Shown: positions 45,564 through 57,600 of the stretch, in pieces
Numbering within the stretch: the first letter of the stretch is position 1
Layout of the letters: each line of letters starts with the position of its first letter
Source of the DNA: Powellomyces hirtus
Taxonomy: Eukaryota > Chytridiomycota > Chytridiomycetes > Spizellomycetales > Powellomycetaceae
Length of the DNA stretch: 64,000 bases
Assembly: GCA_025526995.1 (NCBI GenBank)
Contig: JAHLKG010000010.1
Coordinates: 310,001 to 374,000, forward strand
Direction: 5' to 3'
The notes under the pieces: generated by a model
Told to the model about the DNA's origin: nothing
Seen by the model: only the letters and a program-made list of their open reading frames with translations
The model's database searches: none
Made by a program: the position numbers and the translations under genes

Positions 45564-47323
45564 TTATTCGCTGTCGGTGCTGTTTCCTTTGGCCACTAGC
45601 TTTTTCAGCTTGTTGACGGCCTTGAGCTGGACAAGCACAACCAAAAGAAAGAAAGGGAAGAAAACAAGCAACAGTCAGGTTAACGCGGCCAAAAGGAGAT
45701 CGATGTGTTGACGCTATAGGGTGTCCTTAGACCAGGGGGAAACCTACCACAGTGAACAGCGGGTTGACGCCCTTGACTGCCTGCGCAATATCCTCCTCCG
45801 TGATGTCGGGGACCGGTATGCAGTTTTCGCATCGTGGTGGGAGCAGGGGCGCGGTGCCGTGCGAGGTGACCCAGGGATCGGTGCGGAGTTGGTCCATCGT
45901 TATGCGTTTTGCTGGGTCCTTTTCCAGACTGGAAAGAAAATGCGGGGGGGAACGTGAAGGAATAGGTTAGTTTTGAGTGTTGTGAGATGTTGGTATGGGT
46001 GGGACGACTGACTTACAGGCTGAGGAGAAGATGTTTGAGTGACGGCGACGCGGCTTTCGGGATCGGCGGTTCGTCGTTCCGGATGCTTTCGTAGAGGTCG
46101 ATGATGGATGTGCCGACAAAAGGGAGCTTGCCAAAGACCATGCAGTAGAGAGTCACTCCCATGGCCCAGATATCGCATGCACGAGCCGAGTGGTCGCCAT
46201 GATGTGCTAAAATGTGGGGAAGCGAAAAAGGGGCGTTGAGTTACAGACGACCCGATGAGGGTGTCCAGACCGGCCCGCAAAACACTTACGAACGCAAACC
46301 TCGGGTGCCGAGAACGCGGGCGACCCAGCCGAGGTCTTGATCTTGTCGTTTTCGGGGCTGAACATTTCCGACACGCCGAAATCGACAATCTTGAGGGTGC
46401 CGTCGGCCGCCATCAACATGTTGTCGGGCTTGATGTCCCGATGGGCGATCTCGTGTTCATGCACTGGAGGAAGGAAGATTGCGAGTTAGCGTGGGCTCGA
46501 GGTGTCGGGGAGGAATGATAAAGGTGCTGCACCCGCCACCACGTACGATATTCTATTCCCAAAATCATCTGTCTGAATATCCGATGCGCCTCCGCTTCCG
46601 GTAGCGCTACAGTAGGCTTGTCGAGTGATATGTCCATGATGGCGCCCTTTTCGCAAAGTTCAAACACCATATATAACGAATCCTGTCGGCAACCCTGGTT
46701 AGCCTTCAGTTCTGCAGCGCCTTCCCCCCCCCCCCCCGTGCGTTTAAGATATCGTAGTGACGAACCTGGTTGGGATCATCAAGGACCTCATACAGTCTCA
46801 CAACATTTGGATGATCCAGTTTCTTCAAAATCGCAATCTCCCCTCTAACCAAATCAATCGGGTTATCGCTTTTACTCAGCGCATCAGCACGGACAGTGGC
46901 CGCAGCGCCTCGTCCCCGTCCTCTGAATCTCCCTCTCGCTCCAAACGCCCCTCCCTCCTTCTGCAGTTTCAGTCGTCGCAGCTTGGCTTTCGAGAACTCT
47001 TTTATGGCAACGTCTTCTGGTCCGTCCGGGTGGGCTGTGTCAATGCCATGGTATACTGTCCCGTACGCTCCGCGGCCGAGAATGTGTTGGAGGACGTATT
47101 GGTTGAGGGTGCGTTGGCCGTCGGGGGCTTCGCGGAAGACGGCGTCCCGGGTTTCTTTTATTATTCCACCTGTGGCAATGCACATTCTTGAGGGTCAATG
47201 ACGTTATTATGCCCCGCATGGAGATCTGGCACAGGCCGTACCTTCTGTTACAGAGAGCCTTCTTGACTTTCCTGGTGATGTGGGGACCTGTAACGAGGAG
47301 TCTTCGGGTGGTGTCAGCGACAT
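45564..47323 (-). CDS. CaMKK/LKB1-type upstream kinase (Ser/Thr protein kinase)
   Basis: Kinases of this type (animal CaMKK, fission yeast Ssp1, budding yeast Tos3/Sak1/Elm1) activate AMPK/Snf1. Exons in gene order 47323-47242, 47169-46766, 46682-46547, 46463-46290, 46206-46017, 45928-45748 and 45626-45564 give 409 aa. All subdomains are present: LGRGAYGTVYHG (P-loop), VAIKEFSK (Lys), AHRDIKPDN (catalytic loop), IVDFGVSEMF (DFG), AGSPAFSAPE (activation segment) and DIWAMGVTLYCMV. The upstream segment ETRDAVFREAPDGQRTLNQY is characteristic of CaMKK. Between the Lys and the C-helix is an insert of about 40 residues with RGRFRGRGRG, at the position of the Arg/Pro-rich insert of CaMKK. The short C-terminal tail is basic (VNKLKKLVAKG) and might be the regulatory/calmodulin-binding region. 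The intron at 46683-46765 contains C14. Confidence 0.92.
46724..46737. repeat. C14 homopolymer in CaMKK-like intron
   Basis: Fourteen consecutive C on plus (G on the gene's coding strand) lie inside an intron. An 11-base C run lies likewise in a capping-protein intron (36935-36945). Confidence 0.9.
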
Positions 47324-48648
47324 GTTTATTGTTGAGAGGTTTGTGTTGCAGTGAGAAATAAATTGGTTTCGGAATTGGGTTTCGGGGTGCGAAATTGGCG
47401 GGTTGGTCGACGAGGAAGGGCCTCTTTATATGTATTCTATGGAAGTTTATCAGAGCCGGTGCTCTGTAGTATCTTTCCCACGGGCGGCGAACCGAGATAG
47501 GCTGTGGCTGGAAACAAGGCAAACAAAACTAACAACTGTAACTCAACCAGTCAGCCAGTGAGAAATGCGCGCGTGTCGAAAAGGTTGGGTGTGCATCATA
47601 GTTATCGATAGTTTGTGACTCGGAGCCTTCCTTCAGAAGAACGGATTTTTCACTTATGCGTGGGCTTTGCTTCGATTTGTATTCAGCCAGTGCGCAGCAA
47701 TCCGTCAATGAGGAACCCAGTCTCCAATAATAGTAAAAAAACTGTTATTTACCGTCATGCGACAAGATGACATGTGGCTTGGCCATGAGCATTCGGAGCC
47801 AAGAAACTCAGCCACGAGTTGTTCGGAAACACCGGTGGGCGGGCTGGGTCGTCGGCGGCCAGCCTTTGGAGCATCTCCACGTGTACAGATCTACACACAG
47901 GGCACTTTGATGGACAGTTGGGCACATTGGGAAAATGGACTTTTCATTCCACTGCACAAGCTGCATCAAAAGGCTCCGCTTCACGGTTAACTACCCTCGA
48001 CGATATGTGCAGTACCCACTTATATCATCATAGTGGTGGCCACAGATTGCGTGCAGATCTTCTGCACGCTACGTGCTCAGTGAATGCAGACAACGCCGGT
48101 TTTTGTTTCGGTCAAACATGCGTTTCTCCATTTTTGGTCGCTCGTGTCAAATGGTTTTAAGGGTTTTAAACGAACGCGTGTCAAATGGCTTACCCAAGTT
48201 TACCACGTGATTGGACAATACAAGCGTTTCCGCCAAAATATGACTCGGGCAAGCATTATTTGACCCCATTCGACTCGACCTGCGATTTTCGAGGCACATT
48301 CTTGTACATAGGACGGTCAAATACTCATAACAACTCTGGAGGACCCAGTACTCTGTTTCCATTGTCCCGTGAGCAATGGACTATTGCTTCCTTCTGGGTA
48401 TTTCACAACATAACTATCCAAGAAATCAAGAAAATTGCACGCTTTGGGTCGCTTTGGTGTGATACGCCGTTATTCGACGAGAATCGTAGATCCTCGAACT
48501 CTACTCCTACGAAATGGAATCCTCGATACCCCAGGTGGATAGAGAAACTAATTCGGAAGTGGGCTATGGTCTGTTTGTTCGTTGTTGACCCGTCCGTATG
48601 ATTCTTAGCACCTGAACTCGCAGCAGCAATTGAATTCGTCCAACTGTG
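47324..48648. other. Divergent spacer CaMKK-like / TRA1
   Basis: This 1.3-kb stretch holds both promoters. GTGTCAAATGG occurs twice, near 48145 and 48178. A 138-codon plus-strand ORF lies at 48185-48601; it is listed separately with low confidence. Confidence 0.5.
48185..48601 (+). CDS. Unrecognised 138-aa ORF (doubtful gene)
   Basis: The ORF starts MAYPSLPRDWTIQAFPPKYD and ends in CLFVVDPSV. I recognise no family, signal peptide or repeat. It is rich in aromatic residues (Trp, Phe, Tyr). It lies within the presumed promoter of TRA1 and ends 50 bp before the likely TRA1 start. An ORF of this length can arise by chance in a window this size, so it may not be a gene. Confidence 0.15.
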   Translation: MAYPSLPRDWTIQAFPPKYDSGKHYLTPFDSTCDFRGTFLYIGRSNTHNNSGGPSTLFPLSREQWTIASFWVFHNITIQEIKKIARFGSLWCDTPLFDENRRSSNSTPTKWNPRYPRWIEKLIRKWAMVCLFVVDPSV

Positions 48649-51600
48649 ATGGTAGGTCACCAATAACTAAAACAGATTATGCTGATCATCAGGCACTCTA
48701 TGAAATGATGAGGAAATACTCACATCGAACCCTTGTCTTGCAGCTTATGCGGAGCGGTTGGCAGATACCACACTCGGTGCGTTCTCTTATGTTAAACCGC
48801 CAAGATGTGATAAATGTGATATTTACCATATGTATCACTTAATAGATGTACAGGCACGACTCCGTACTGTAAACGACCTTCGGGAGTCGATCGAAGCCTT
48901 TCAAGATGAGGAGCATCCCGAAATCTTACTGAAGATAGTCCCGAAAGTCTCAGCCATCTTGCTCAATGAACCCGCCGTGTATATCAGCAACTCGCCCGCG
49001 CAGGTACCACAGAACTTTGTATTTGATTAGTCTTTCCTTTGTCTCACGATCCTTCTGGATAGAAACTGAGAATAGCGCTACTGGAAATCATTCAACGATT
49101 GCCTCACAACGAGACATTGAGGCAACTTCTACCGGGGATCATGAACGCCCTCATGCGCGTTCTGAAGGATGACAATGAGGAGAACGCTGCTCTCTGCTTG
49201 AAGATCCTCGTTGATCTTCATAAGGCATATAAGCCACATCTAGAAGAATGGGGCCAGCCGTTCTTCTCAACTGTACAGCAGATGTACAAGAACATGGACG
49301 ACACTTTACGAGAAACGTTTGAGGATGACGCCCCGGTAAGTCTTGAGCTTTTTTTCTCGCGCGCGCGCATGGAAAATCGCAGAACTAATCGTCTGTCTGC
49401 AGACCGTGGCCCCGACTGAGGCGGTCCCAGGATCTCCAGTTACTGCTGATGGGGCTGACATCCCGCGCATTCTCCGTCACAGTCAGCGCAGTTTCAAGGT
49501 CTTGACAGAGTGTCCGATAATCATTGCGCTTCTTTTTCAGCTCTACCGAAGATTCGTCAATGTCAACATTCCCATCTTTGTGCCGCTGATCGTCAACTGC
49601 TTGAAACTGAAACCGAGTGCGCAACGAGCTCTTCTGGAAGATGCGGATACCAAAAAGGTCGCGTATGTGGGACTCAGCCCCGACATCAAGAATAAGCCGG
49701 CGATGTATGACCTCATTACGCTGCAAGTCAAGACGGTCTCGTTCATTGCATACATTCTGCGGAGCTTTGTCCCGGCACTGAAACCCTTCCAACAAGAGAT
49801 TGCCGATGCTGTCGTGGTTCTCATGCGGTCTTGCCCTCCGGATGCTGCGGCAACACGAAAAGAGCTGTTGGTCGCTACACGACATATCTGGTACACTGAT
49901 TTTCGGCACTCCTTTGTGACGCACGTGGACGTTCTTTTGAATGAGGATGTTCTTGTGGGGACCGGTGTGACGGCGAAGGAAACGCTGCGACCGATAGCGC
50001 ATAGTGTGCTGGTGGACCTGATTCATCACGTGCGCAATGATCTTTCCCCGTCACAGTTGGCAATGGCCATACATATGTATTCGCGGAACTTGCACGACCC
50101 GGGGTTTGCGCCTAACATTCAGACCATGTGCGCAAAGCTTTTGCTGAATATCGTGGATTGTCTGGGTGTCATCGAAGATAAAGTGGAAGGTAGGCTGCCC
50201 TTCTGTCACCGTGTCAATAAATGCTTCTCCGCCGTCTTGGCTGACATGCCAGTCCATAGCTCGAACCTTGCTACTACGGATCATGCGGACATTAAGTCAA
50301 AAATGCACAGCGCTGAAAAACGCTTTTCCAATGGTTGTGGCCCATACCCGGAGACCAGGGCGAACAAAGAAGTCGCTGGACACGGCCAAAACGCCCGAAG
50401 TGCTGGAAAGCCTTGCTGATTCCGATGGGTATCTTGACCTGGGTTTTGCTCAGCCCATTCAAACGTATCTGAGAGCTTTTGACAATGCGGTCGATATCGT
50501 GCGAGACATCCGCTTTCTCTTCCGTAACCTCGTATTGGGCTTGAAATCCGTCCTCAACAGCCTGAGAATGTTGAATACCCCGCAACCTGCCTTTCCCCCG
50601 CCGGGAGTGACCCCCGAGGTCAGTCCGTTCGCACTTGAATTTACTGGAGATGATGTCAAAGTCTTGGTCGATATTCTTCGCGACGGTCTGTGCTGCTTTG
50701 ATTACTGGAATGTGGATCTGGTCAACAGCGAGGGCAAAGTGGTCAATCTGGTGGAGAAGACTGCACCGCTGTCCATTCATGCAAAAGAGGAGAAGGAAGT
50801 GTTTGAGATCTTTGCCTCCTTGTTCGTGATCGTTGAACCTGCGGTTTTTCAAGAGATTTTCACTTCCCAGCTGGAACACATATTCGAGCAGATTCTGCGC
50901 AACATCTCTGTGTTGGCGCTCCCGCAGTACTTTCTTGCCAGTACCGTGGTGTCGTCCACGTTTGCTGGCTTGATGCTGCGATTCCTGGTCGACCGCTTGG
51001 AAAAGCTGGGCGACTCGGACGCACTCTACTCATCAGTGATGCTGAGACTCTTCAAACTCCTCTTTATGTCGGTGACCCTCTTCCCGGAAAAAAACGAGGC
51101 GGTTTTGAGGCCTCAGATTGGCAACATCATCCTGATGTCCATGAAACTCTCAGCGAAGGCAAAAAGCTCTCTGAACTACTTCCTATTGCTTCGGGCCCTG
51201 TTCCGTAGCATCGGTGGTGGTCGCTTCGAGCTTCTATACCAAGAGGTTCTGCCTCTGCTGCAAGTCCTGCTGGAAGGATTAAATGGACTCTTGGCTACTG
51301 CCCGTCAACCAAATCTCCGTGAGCTCTTCGTGGAACTATGCCTGACTGTTCCTGTGCGGCTCAGCGTTCTTCTCCCTTATTTATCTTATCTCATGAAGCC
51401 TTTGGTGCTGGCGCTGGAGGCGGGTCCCGACTTGGTCAGCCAGGGAGTGCGCACGCTGGAGCTTTGTGTGGATAACCTGACACAGGACTTTTTAGAACCG
51501 ATCATGAGCCCTGTGCTCAAGGAGTTGATGGCTGCCTTGCGGAAACACCTCAAACCGGCACCGTATAACCAGGCGCATTCTCATGCGGCGGTCAGAATCC

Positions 51601-54600
51601 TCGGAAAGCTGGGTGGACGGAACCGACGTTACGTGAAAGAGCCATTAACGATGGAAGTTGTAGCTAACATGGAAAAGCAGATGGAAGTCACCCTGTCCTT
51701 CCATTCCGTCGAGCCAAAGACCTTTGCCCTGGATGCCATCTTGAGGCTTTCTCAGAAACTGTTGGACGATCCTACCAGTCTGCCCAATGCCCGACGCGAG
51801 GCGTTCAATCTCAACAAATCCTGCATTCCTCTGCTTCTGGATGTTGACGATGGTGGGGAGGATTTCCAAACCCGCCTGGACGCTCGCATCCGGTCGTTCA
51901 CCATGGACCTTTTGAAGACACAGAAGGAAGCTGCTGAGAAGGCCACGGAAACCGCGACTGAGCCGGCAAAGCCCAAACCACCGGAAGATGCGTCTCCCTT
52001 CATAGAGCCTTCCCCAATCTCGGCCGACAAAAAGGAAGCACATGATCAGGCTTTGACGCGCGTTATTGTGGCGTTGTTCGCGGCAAGCATGGACGAAGAA
52101 CTTCATTATGAAGCTTGGTCCCTGGTGGAACATTTGATCCGCCATTTTGCCATTCTCAGTGTTGTAGAGATGATGGAATTCAAGAAAAGGAAAAAGCTGG
52201 CGAATTACAAGTCTGAGACGTTCCTTGCCAATGTCCGATCATCGCATGTCACTGGCTTCATTGAAGCTATCATCGAAGTCATCACCTCAGAGATACGGGA
52301 AAGAAGAGAAGCTGCCGAGAGAGCAGTCAAAGAGTTCTACACAGTCTGTCTCACGTTGCTCGGAACACAGGAGGCGATTGATCAGCTGCCTGCCCTGCAT
52401 CGTCTGGCTTCAAGGTTCAGTTCATGCTGCTACAAGCAGGAGTGGTTCCATCGGACCGGAGGATGTCTTGGAATTTCGCTGTTCACCACTGACCTTGATC
52501 TTGGACCGCAGTGGATGCTGGCTCATCAAATGGAATTTGTCAAAGCTCTCGTTTATGTTCTCAAAGACAGGTCGCCTGACATGGCAATGGGAAATGTGGA
52601 GGTTGCCACGGAGACCCTCGCGCGCGTCCTCAGAGTGTGCAATCGAGTGGAGGCATCTCTAACGGTTCAGGAGCGCCGGGCCAAATTCCACAGCCTGATC
52701 TCACTCCTCGTTTCCGAGCTTTCGGATTCCAGCGGTGCAGTACGAGAAGCGATGCAGGCATCGTTACGACTTCTGGCGGAACTCACCGGAAGCGACATTA
52801 CTGAACTGTTGGCTCCCGTCAAACAAACCCTGTTGTCGAGGATCTTTGCCAAGCCTCTCCGGGCCTTGCCGTTCGCGATGCAGATTGGCCACATTGACGC
52901 CATCACCTATTGTCTCACCTTGCAACCCCCACTCCTGATGTTTGGTGATGAGTTGATGAGGTTGATTTCTGAAGCTCTGGCTCTTGCGGACGCGGAAGAT
53001 CAGGCACTGATCAGCAAGACGTCGCAGACAAAAAACATGAATGCGCTGGTTAACTTGCGGGTCATTTGTATCAAATTGCTGTCGGCTGCGATGGCATGCA
53101 CAGAGTTTGTGAATCCGCGCCAGGCCAGTATCCGATCCCGCATCGTATCTGTCTTCTTCAAGTCCTTGTACTCCAAATCTCCGGAAGTTGTTAACATATC
53201 GTACAAAGGTACTGTATCTTCCCACTTAATATCGTGAAAACTACCTACTTGGATCAACCGCTTATGATTTATCCATATCCACAGGTTTGCAGCAAATTAT
53301 TTCACAGCAAGGGAAGCTGCCCAAGGATCAATTGCAGTCCGGTCTTCGACCGATTTTGGTGAACCTTTCGGACCATAAACGACTGACCGTTGCTGGGTTG
53401 GAAGGACTGGCGCGCCTTCTGGAGCTTCTGACCAACTATTTCAAGGTCGAGATCGGGAAAAAACTATTGGATCATCTCCGCAATTGGGGTAATCCTGTCA
53501 TGCTGGCTGAGGCAGCCGGGAAACCTCTGAGCGAGGTTGAAGATATCAAGGTGATGGTTGCCATCCTTAACATCTTCCCGCTGTTGCCTCCGACGGCCAA
53601 TGTGTTTATGGAGGACATGGTGAACGAGATCATTCAGCTGGAGAGTAAACTTCGCCGCACAATATCGAGCCCCTTCCGGCCGTCTCTGATCAAGTTCCTC
53701 AATCGCTATCATGCTGAGGCGGCAGAGCTCTTTCTTAACAACCTTCACAGAGATGAGTATGCGCAGCTCTTGATAGACCTGATGCGGGAAGACGACGCTG
53801 GTGAATTTCGCAATGCCGTGATGGGCAGCGTGGACAGTCTCGTTGAGAAATCGATCGGCTTCCCCGCAACCAGGCCTGGCGTCAAGGGGCGTCGATGGTT
53901 GGGCATTGTGCTTATCAATGTTCTGATCAGCAAGGAGCCCAACTGGATCCGAGATAATCCGCCAATCCTCGCGAGCATAACTTCATTGTGGGACTCTCAT
54001 CTGCAACAACCCAATGAATGGCACGACCCAGTGTTCTCACCGGGAAGAGTCACGCAGCTTGTGGTCCAGATCTTCATAGCCTACTTGAAAACCGCACCCG
54101 ACGATATCGATACCCTGTTTGAGTTGATGAGGGTGTTTGAGCAAGAGGATGTTGTGGACTTTTCACCACCGCGGCAGTTCCTGTACCAGCATGTCGTTAT
54201 GAGTGACAGCATTCCGTACAAACGACGAGTGATTCAGCAGTACCTAGAGGTGTTTGATGAGGAGAGCCGATCTCAGCGAAGTAAGGCAAACATCTTGCGC
54301 TTTTTGGTGACACCCTTAATGCGCGCTACGTTTGAGAGCGGAGGTGCTGAAGATGGGTTCATTGACGGGGACATGATCAATACCATACATCGAAAGATAT
54401 GGGTCCCGCTGCTTTCGGAGACTGGAGCGGCCCAGAATCTCTACGATTACCTCAAGGTGGAGTTGCTGCAGTTCACAACACTGCTCGTTCAGTACACACC
54501 GCAAGTTCTCAGCGAAACCCGTAAGGATGTGATCAAGTTCGCATGGAACAATCTGAAGGTGGAGGACGTGATCTGCAAGCAGGCTGCGTACGTGTTGTTG

Positions 54601-57600
54601 GCGCGGTTCATCGAAGAGTACGAAACGCCGCCCAAGATTGTTGCGCAGATTTATGTTGCGCTGTTGCGAGCGCATCAGTCCGACACACCGCAAGGCCGCG
54701 TCTTGGTGCGACAAGCATTGGATATCCTGGTTCCCATTCTTCCCAAACGGATTGGGACAAACGTTGCAGGGGAAGCACAATCGGCTCTGCCGCTCTATGT
54801 TCGCTGGACGCGCAAGATTATCGTGGAGGACGGGCATAGTTTTGCTCAATTGGTCACTCTGTATCAGCTACTTGTGCGATACCCCGACCTGTTTTACGAT
54901 TATCGGTCTGTGTTCGTGGCTCAAATCACCAAAACGCTTCCAAGATTGGCCTTCTCCAGCCACTCGACGCCCGAGTCCCGATTCTTGACGGCGGATCTGT
55001 GCGAGCTACTGGTCCTTTGGGATATGCGAAATTTCGGCATCGATGCCCAACCCACCATGCCATGGACACCCGGGTGCAGTCCCACAAGCTCGAAGCGGGG
55101 ATTGGAGACTGCTGATCAGCTCACAAAACGGAAATTGCCGAAAGTTTCTGATGACCCAATGGACCTCGATCCCACCCCGGAGCAACTGAAAGGAGAAAAT
55201 GAGGATTCTCCTCAAAGCATCTTATCACCCGCTGAACACAACCTGACCCTCTCATATCTTACACGGATCGCCAGTATTCTGGCAGATCCCATGGCGAAGA
55301 AAGGTGTTTCTTTCCGCGTCGTTACTCTTGTGCGACAGGCATTGCGAGTCTGGCCTGATGCGGAAGTGAATCTCTCCCATTTCGAAAAGAACGGAGCAAC
55401 GGAGGCAGAAGCCAGTCTCAATCAGATGGTCAATGCAATTGAAATATTGAGGGCAGTGATGGAAGTCAAAACCTCCGAATGGATTCTCGCAAACATTAGC
55501 AACATACAGAAGCATATGGAAAAATGGGTCAAGTCTGAAAACCTGAAGATATCGAAAAACCTCGCCCCGATCATCTCGCGTATCTACACTGCTATCGAAG
55601 ACGCTCAAGAAGAAGACCTTCCGGACGCGGTACACAACTTCACGCGCTTCATTGACTCGAAAATCTCCTCTGGCTTGAAGGAGGTGACTTCGGCCCCATC
55701 AACTGTTGGCGGCTCTGCGACCAACAACTCTCCAGCGCACATTTATTGTATCCTTGCCTTGGTGCAAGGAGTGCAGTGCAAATCTGATCAGCGTCATTTG
55801 GCCGATTTGATGAAACTCCTGGCAAAACTGGTTCGAGATCATCAAGAACAGGGGGCTCCTCCGGATCCTCTGCCCGTTGACTATCCGTCACGACTCTTGA
55901 TCATGCTATTGGAGCAATTGAAACATCGCGTGTCACATATGGGTGACCATCGTAAGACTTTCTTGCAAGCCTTGGTTCAGTTGATGGATTTCTCAACAGA
56001 TCAGGCTCTCCTACGGACGATACTTGGGATGATACGATTCTGGGTGATTGGTGGGCAGGAAGCCTTTCCAACACCTCGTGAGAAATCCAACCTCATGGTC
56101 AAGATGATGGTTTGCTCCGAGAAAGATCAAGACCTGCTGGAGGAATACCTGGATTTGGTCGCTACCATTTACAGCACTTCGACATTCTCTCAATCGGAAG
56201 TCACAGTTCGATTGGAGCAGGCATTCCTACTGGGAACCAGGAACCGCAATCCGGCAGTTCGTAGGAGATTTGCTACAATCTTTGATCAGAGCATCGGTCG
56301 CTCGGTTTCCGTTCGTTTGAGTTACGTGCTTGGGGTGCAGAATTGGGATCATTTGGCAGGGCACTTTTGGCCTCGACAAGCGCTGGACCTCCTTTTGGGG
56401 TGCGTCATCGCAACAGATCCCATCTGTAATTGCGCTCCGACAACTCGGACGGCGGGCAGCATAATGGTGGAAGCAATGGAGGAAGTTACCGAGGAGGAAC
56501 TCCCCGTGCATGGGCCCGAACAGGATCAACCGACCCGCTCAGAGCTGGTTGAGCGGCACAGGCAGTTCTTGGGCAACATGCAGTCATTGCATGTTGAGGA
56601 TTTGATTGATTCGATGCGGCAGCTGCTGTATTTTGACAACTACGTTACGTACACAATGTGGGTTGAGCTGTTCCCAGTGTATTGGGGTTCGCTCACGGCC
56701 CGGGAACGACACGACATGCACAAAGCAATCATACCGCTTCTTGCAAAAGACTTCCATTCCAAGCAAATGGATATGCGCCCCAACGTTATTCAAGCGCTTT
56801 TGGAAGGGATCAGCCGATGCGACGTGTCAATCCAGCCGCGACTCCCACCACAACTGATTCGATACCTTGGCAAGAACTACGATGCCTGGTACATCGCTGT
56901 GGAATTGCTGCAGCAGTCTCTGGCCGATACCCGCTTTGCTGGAACCGTTGCGGCAAAGGATGACGAAAAGATTCGCGAGAGCACCATGGATGCAATGTGT
57001 GAGCTATTTTACAATCTATCGGAAAATGACTACTTCTTTGGATTATGGCGGCGGCGCAGCTTGTTTGCAGAAACGAACGCCGCGGTCTCATATGAGGCTG
57101 GCGGCATGTGGGCTCAGGCTCAGCGACTCTACGAGGCTGCGCAAGCCAAGGCTCGAACGGGAGTCATGCCGTTCACTGAATCGGAATACCGACTCTGGGA
57201 AGAACATTGGGTAAACTGTGCCGAAAAACTGCAACAGTGGGATCTGCTTACAGACCTCGCCAAGCAAGAATCCAATGCGGAGTTGTTCCTCGAATGTGCA
57301 TGGCGACTGTCGGACTGGATGAGCGATCGCGAAACTCTGCAAGTGGCATTCGAGTCGTTGCATGATGCTAATCCCAGAAGAAAGCTCTATCAAGCCTTCA
57401 TGTATCTCGTGCGACAACACGAAGGTCCCCACATTGTGACGGAGTTCCAGAAAACCTGCGATGAAGGCGTCCAGAATACTTTGAAGCGATGGTACGCTCT
57501 TCCCAAACAAGCGACCAGCGCCCATGTGGGACTGCTGCATAATTTCCAGCAGTTTGTCGAGCTGCAAGAGGGCGCACAAATACAAACGATCCTGGGCACC

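Noticed and set aside
48630..48842. Alternative TRA1 start using the ORF that contains [16 protein letters not shown]
   Set aside because: That frame differs from the conserved [17 protein letters not shown] frame and cannot be joined without another intron.
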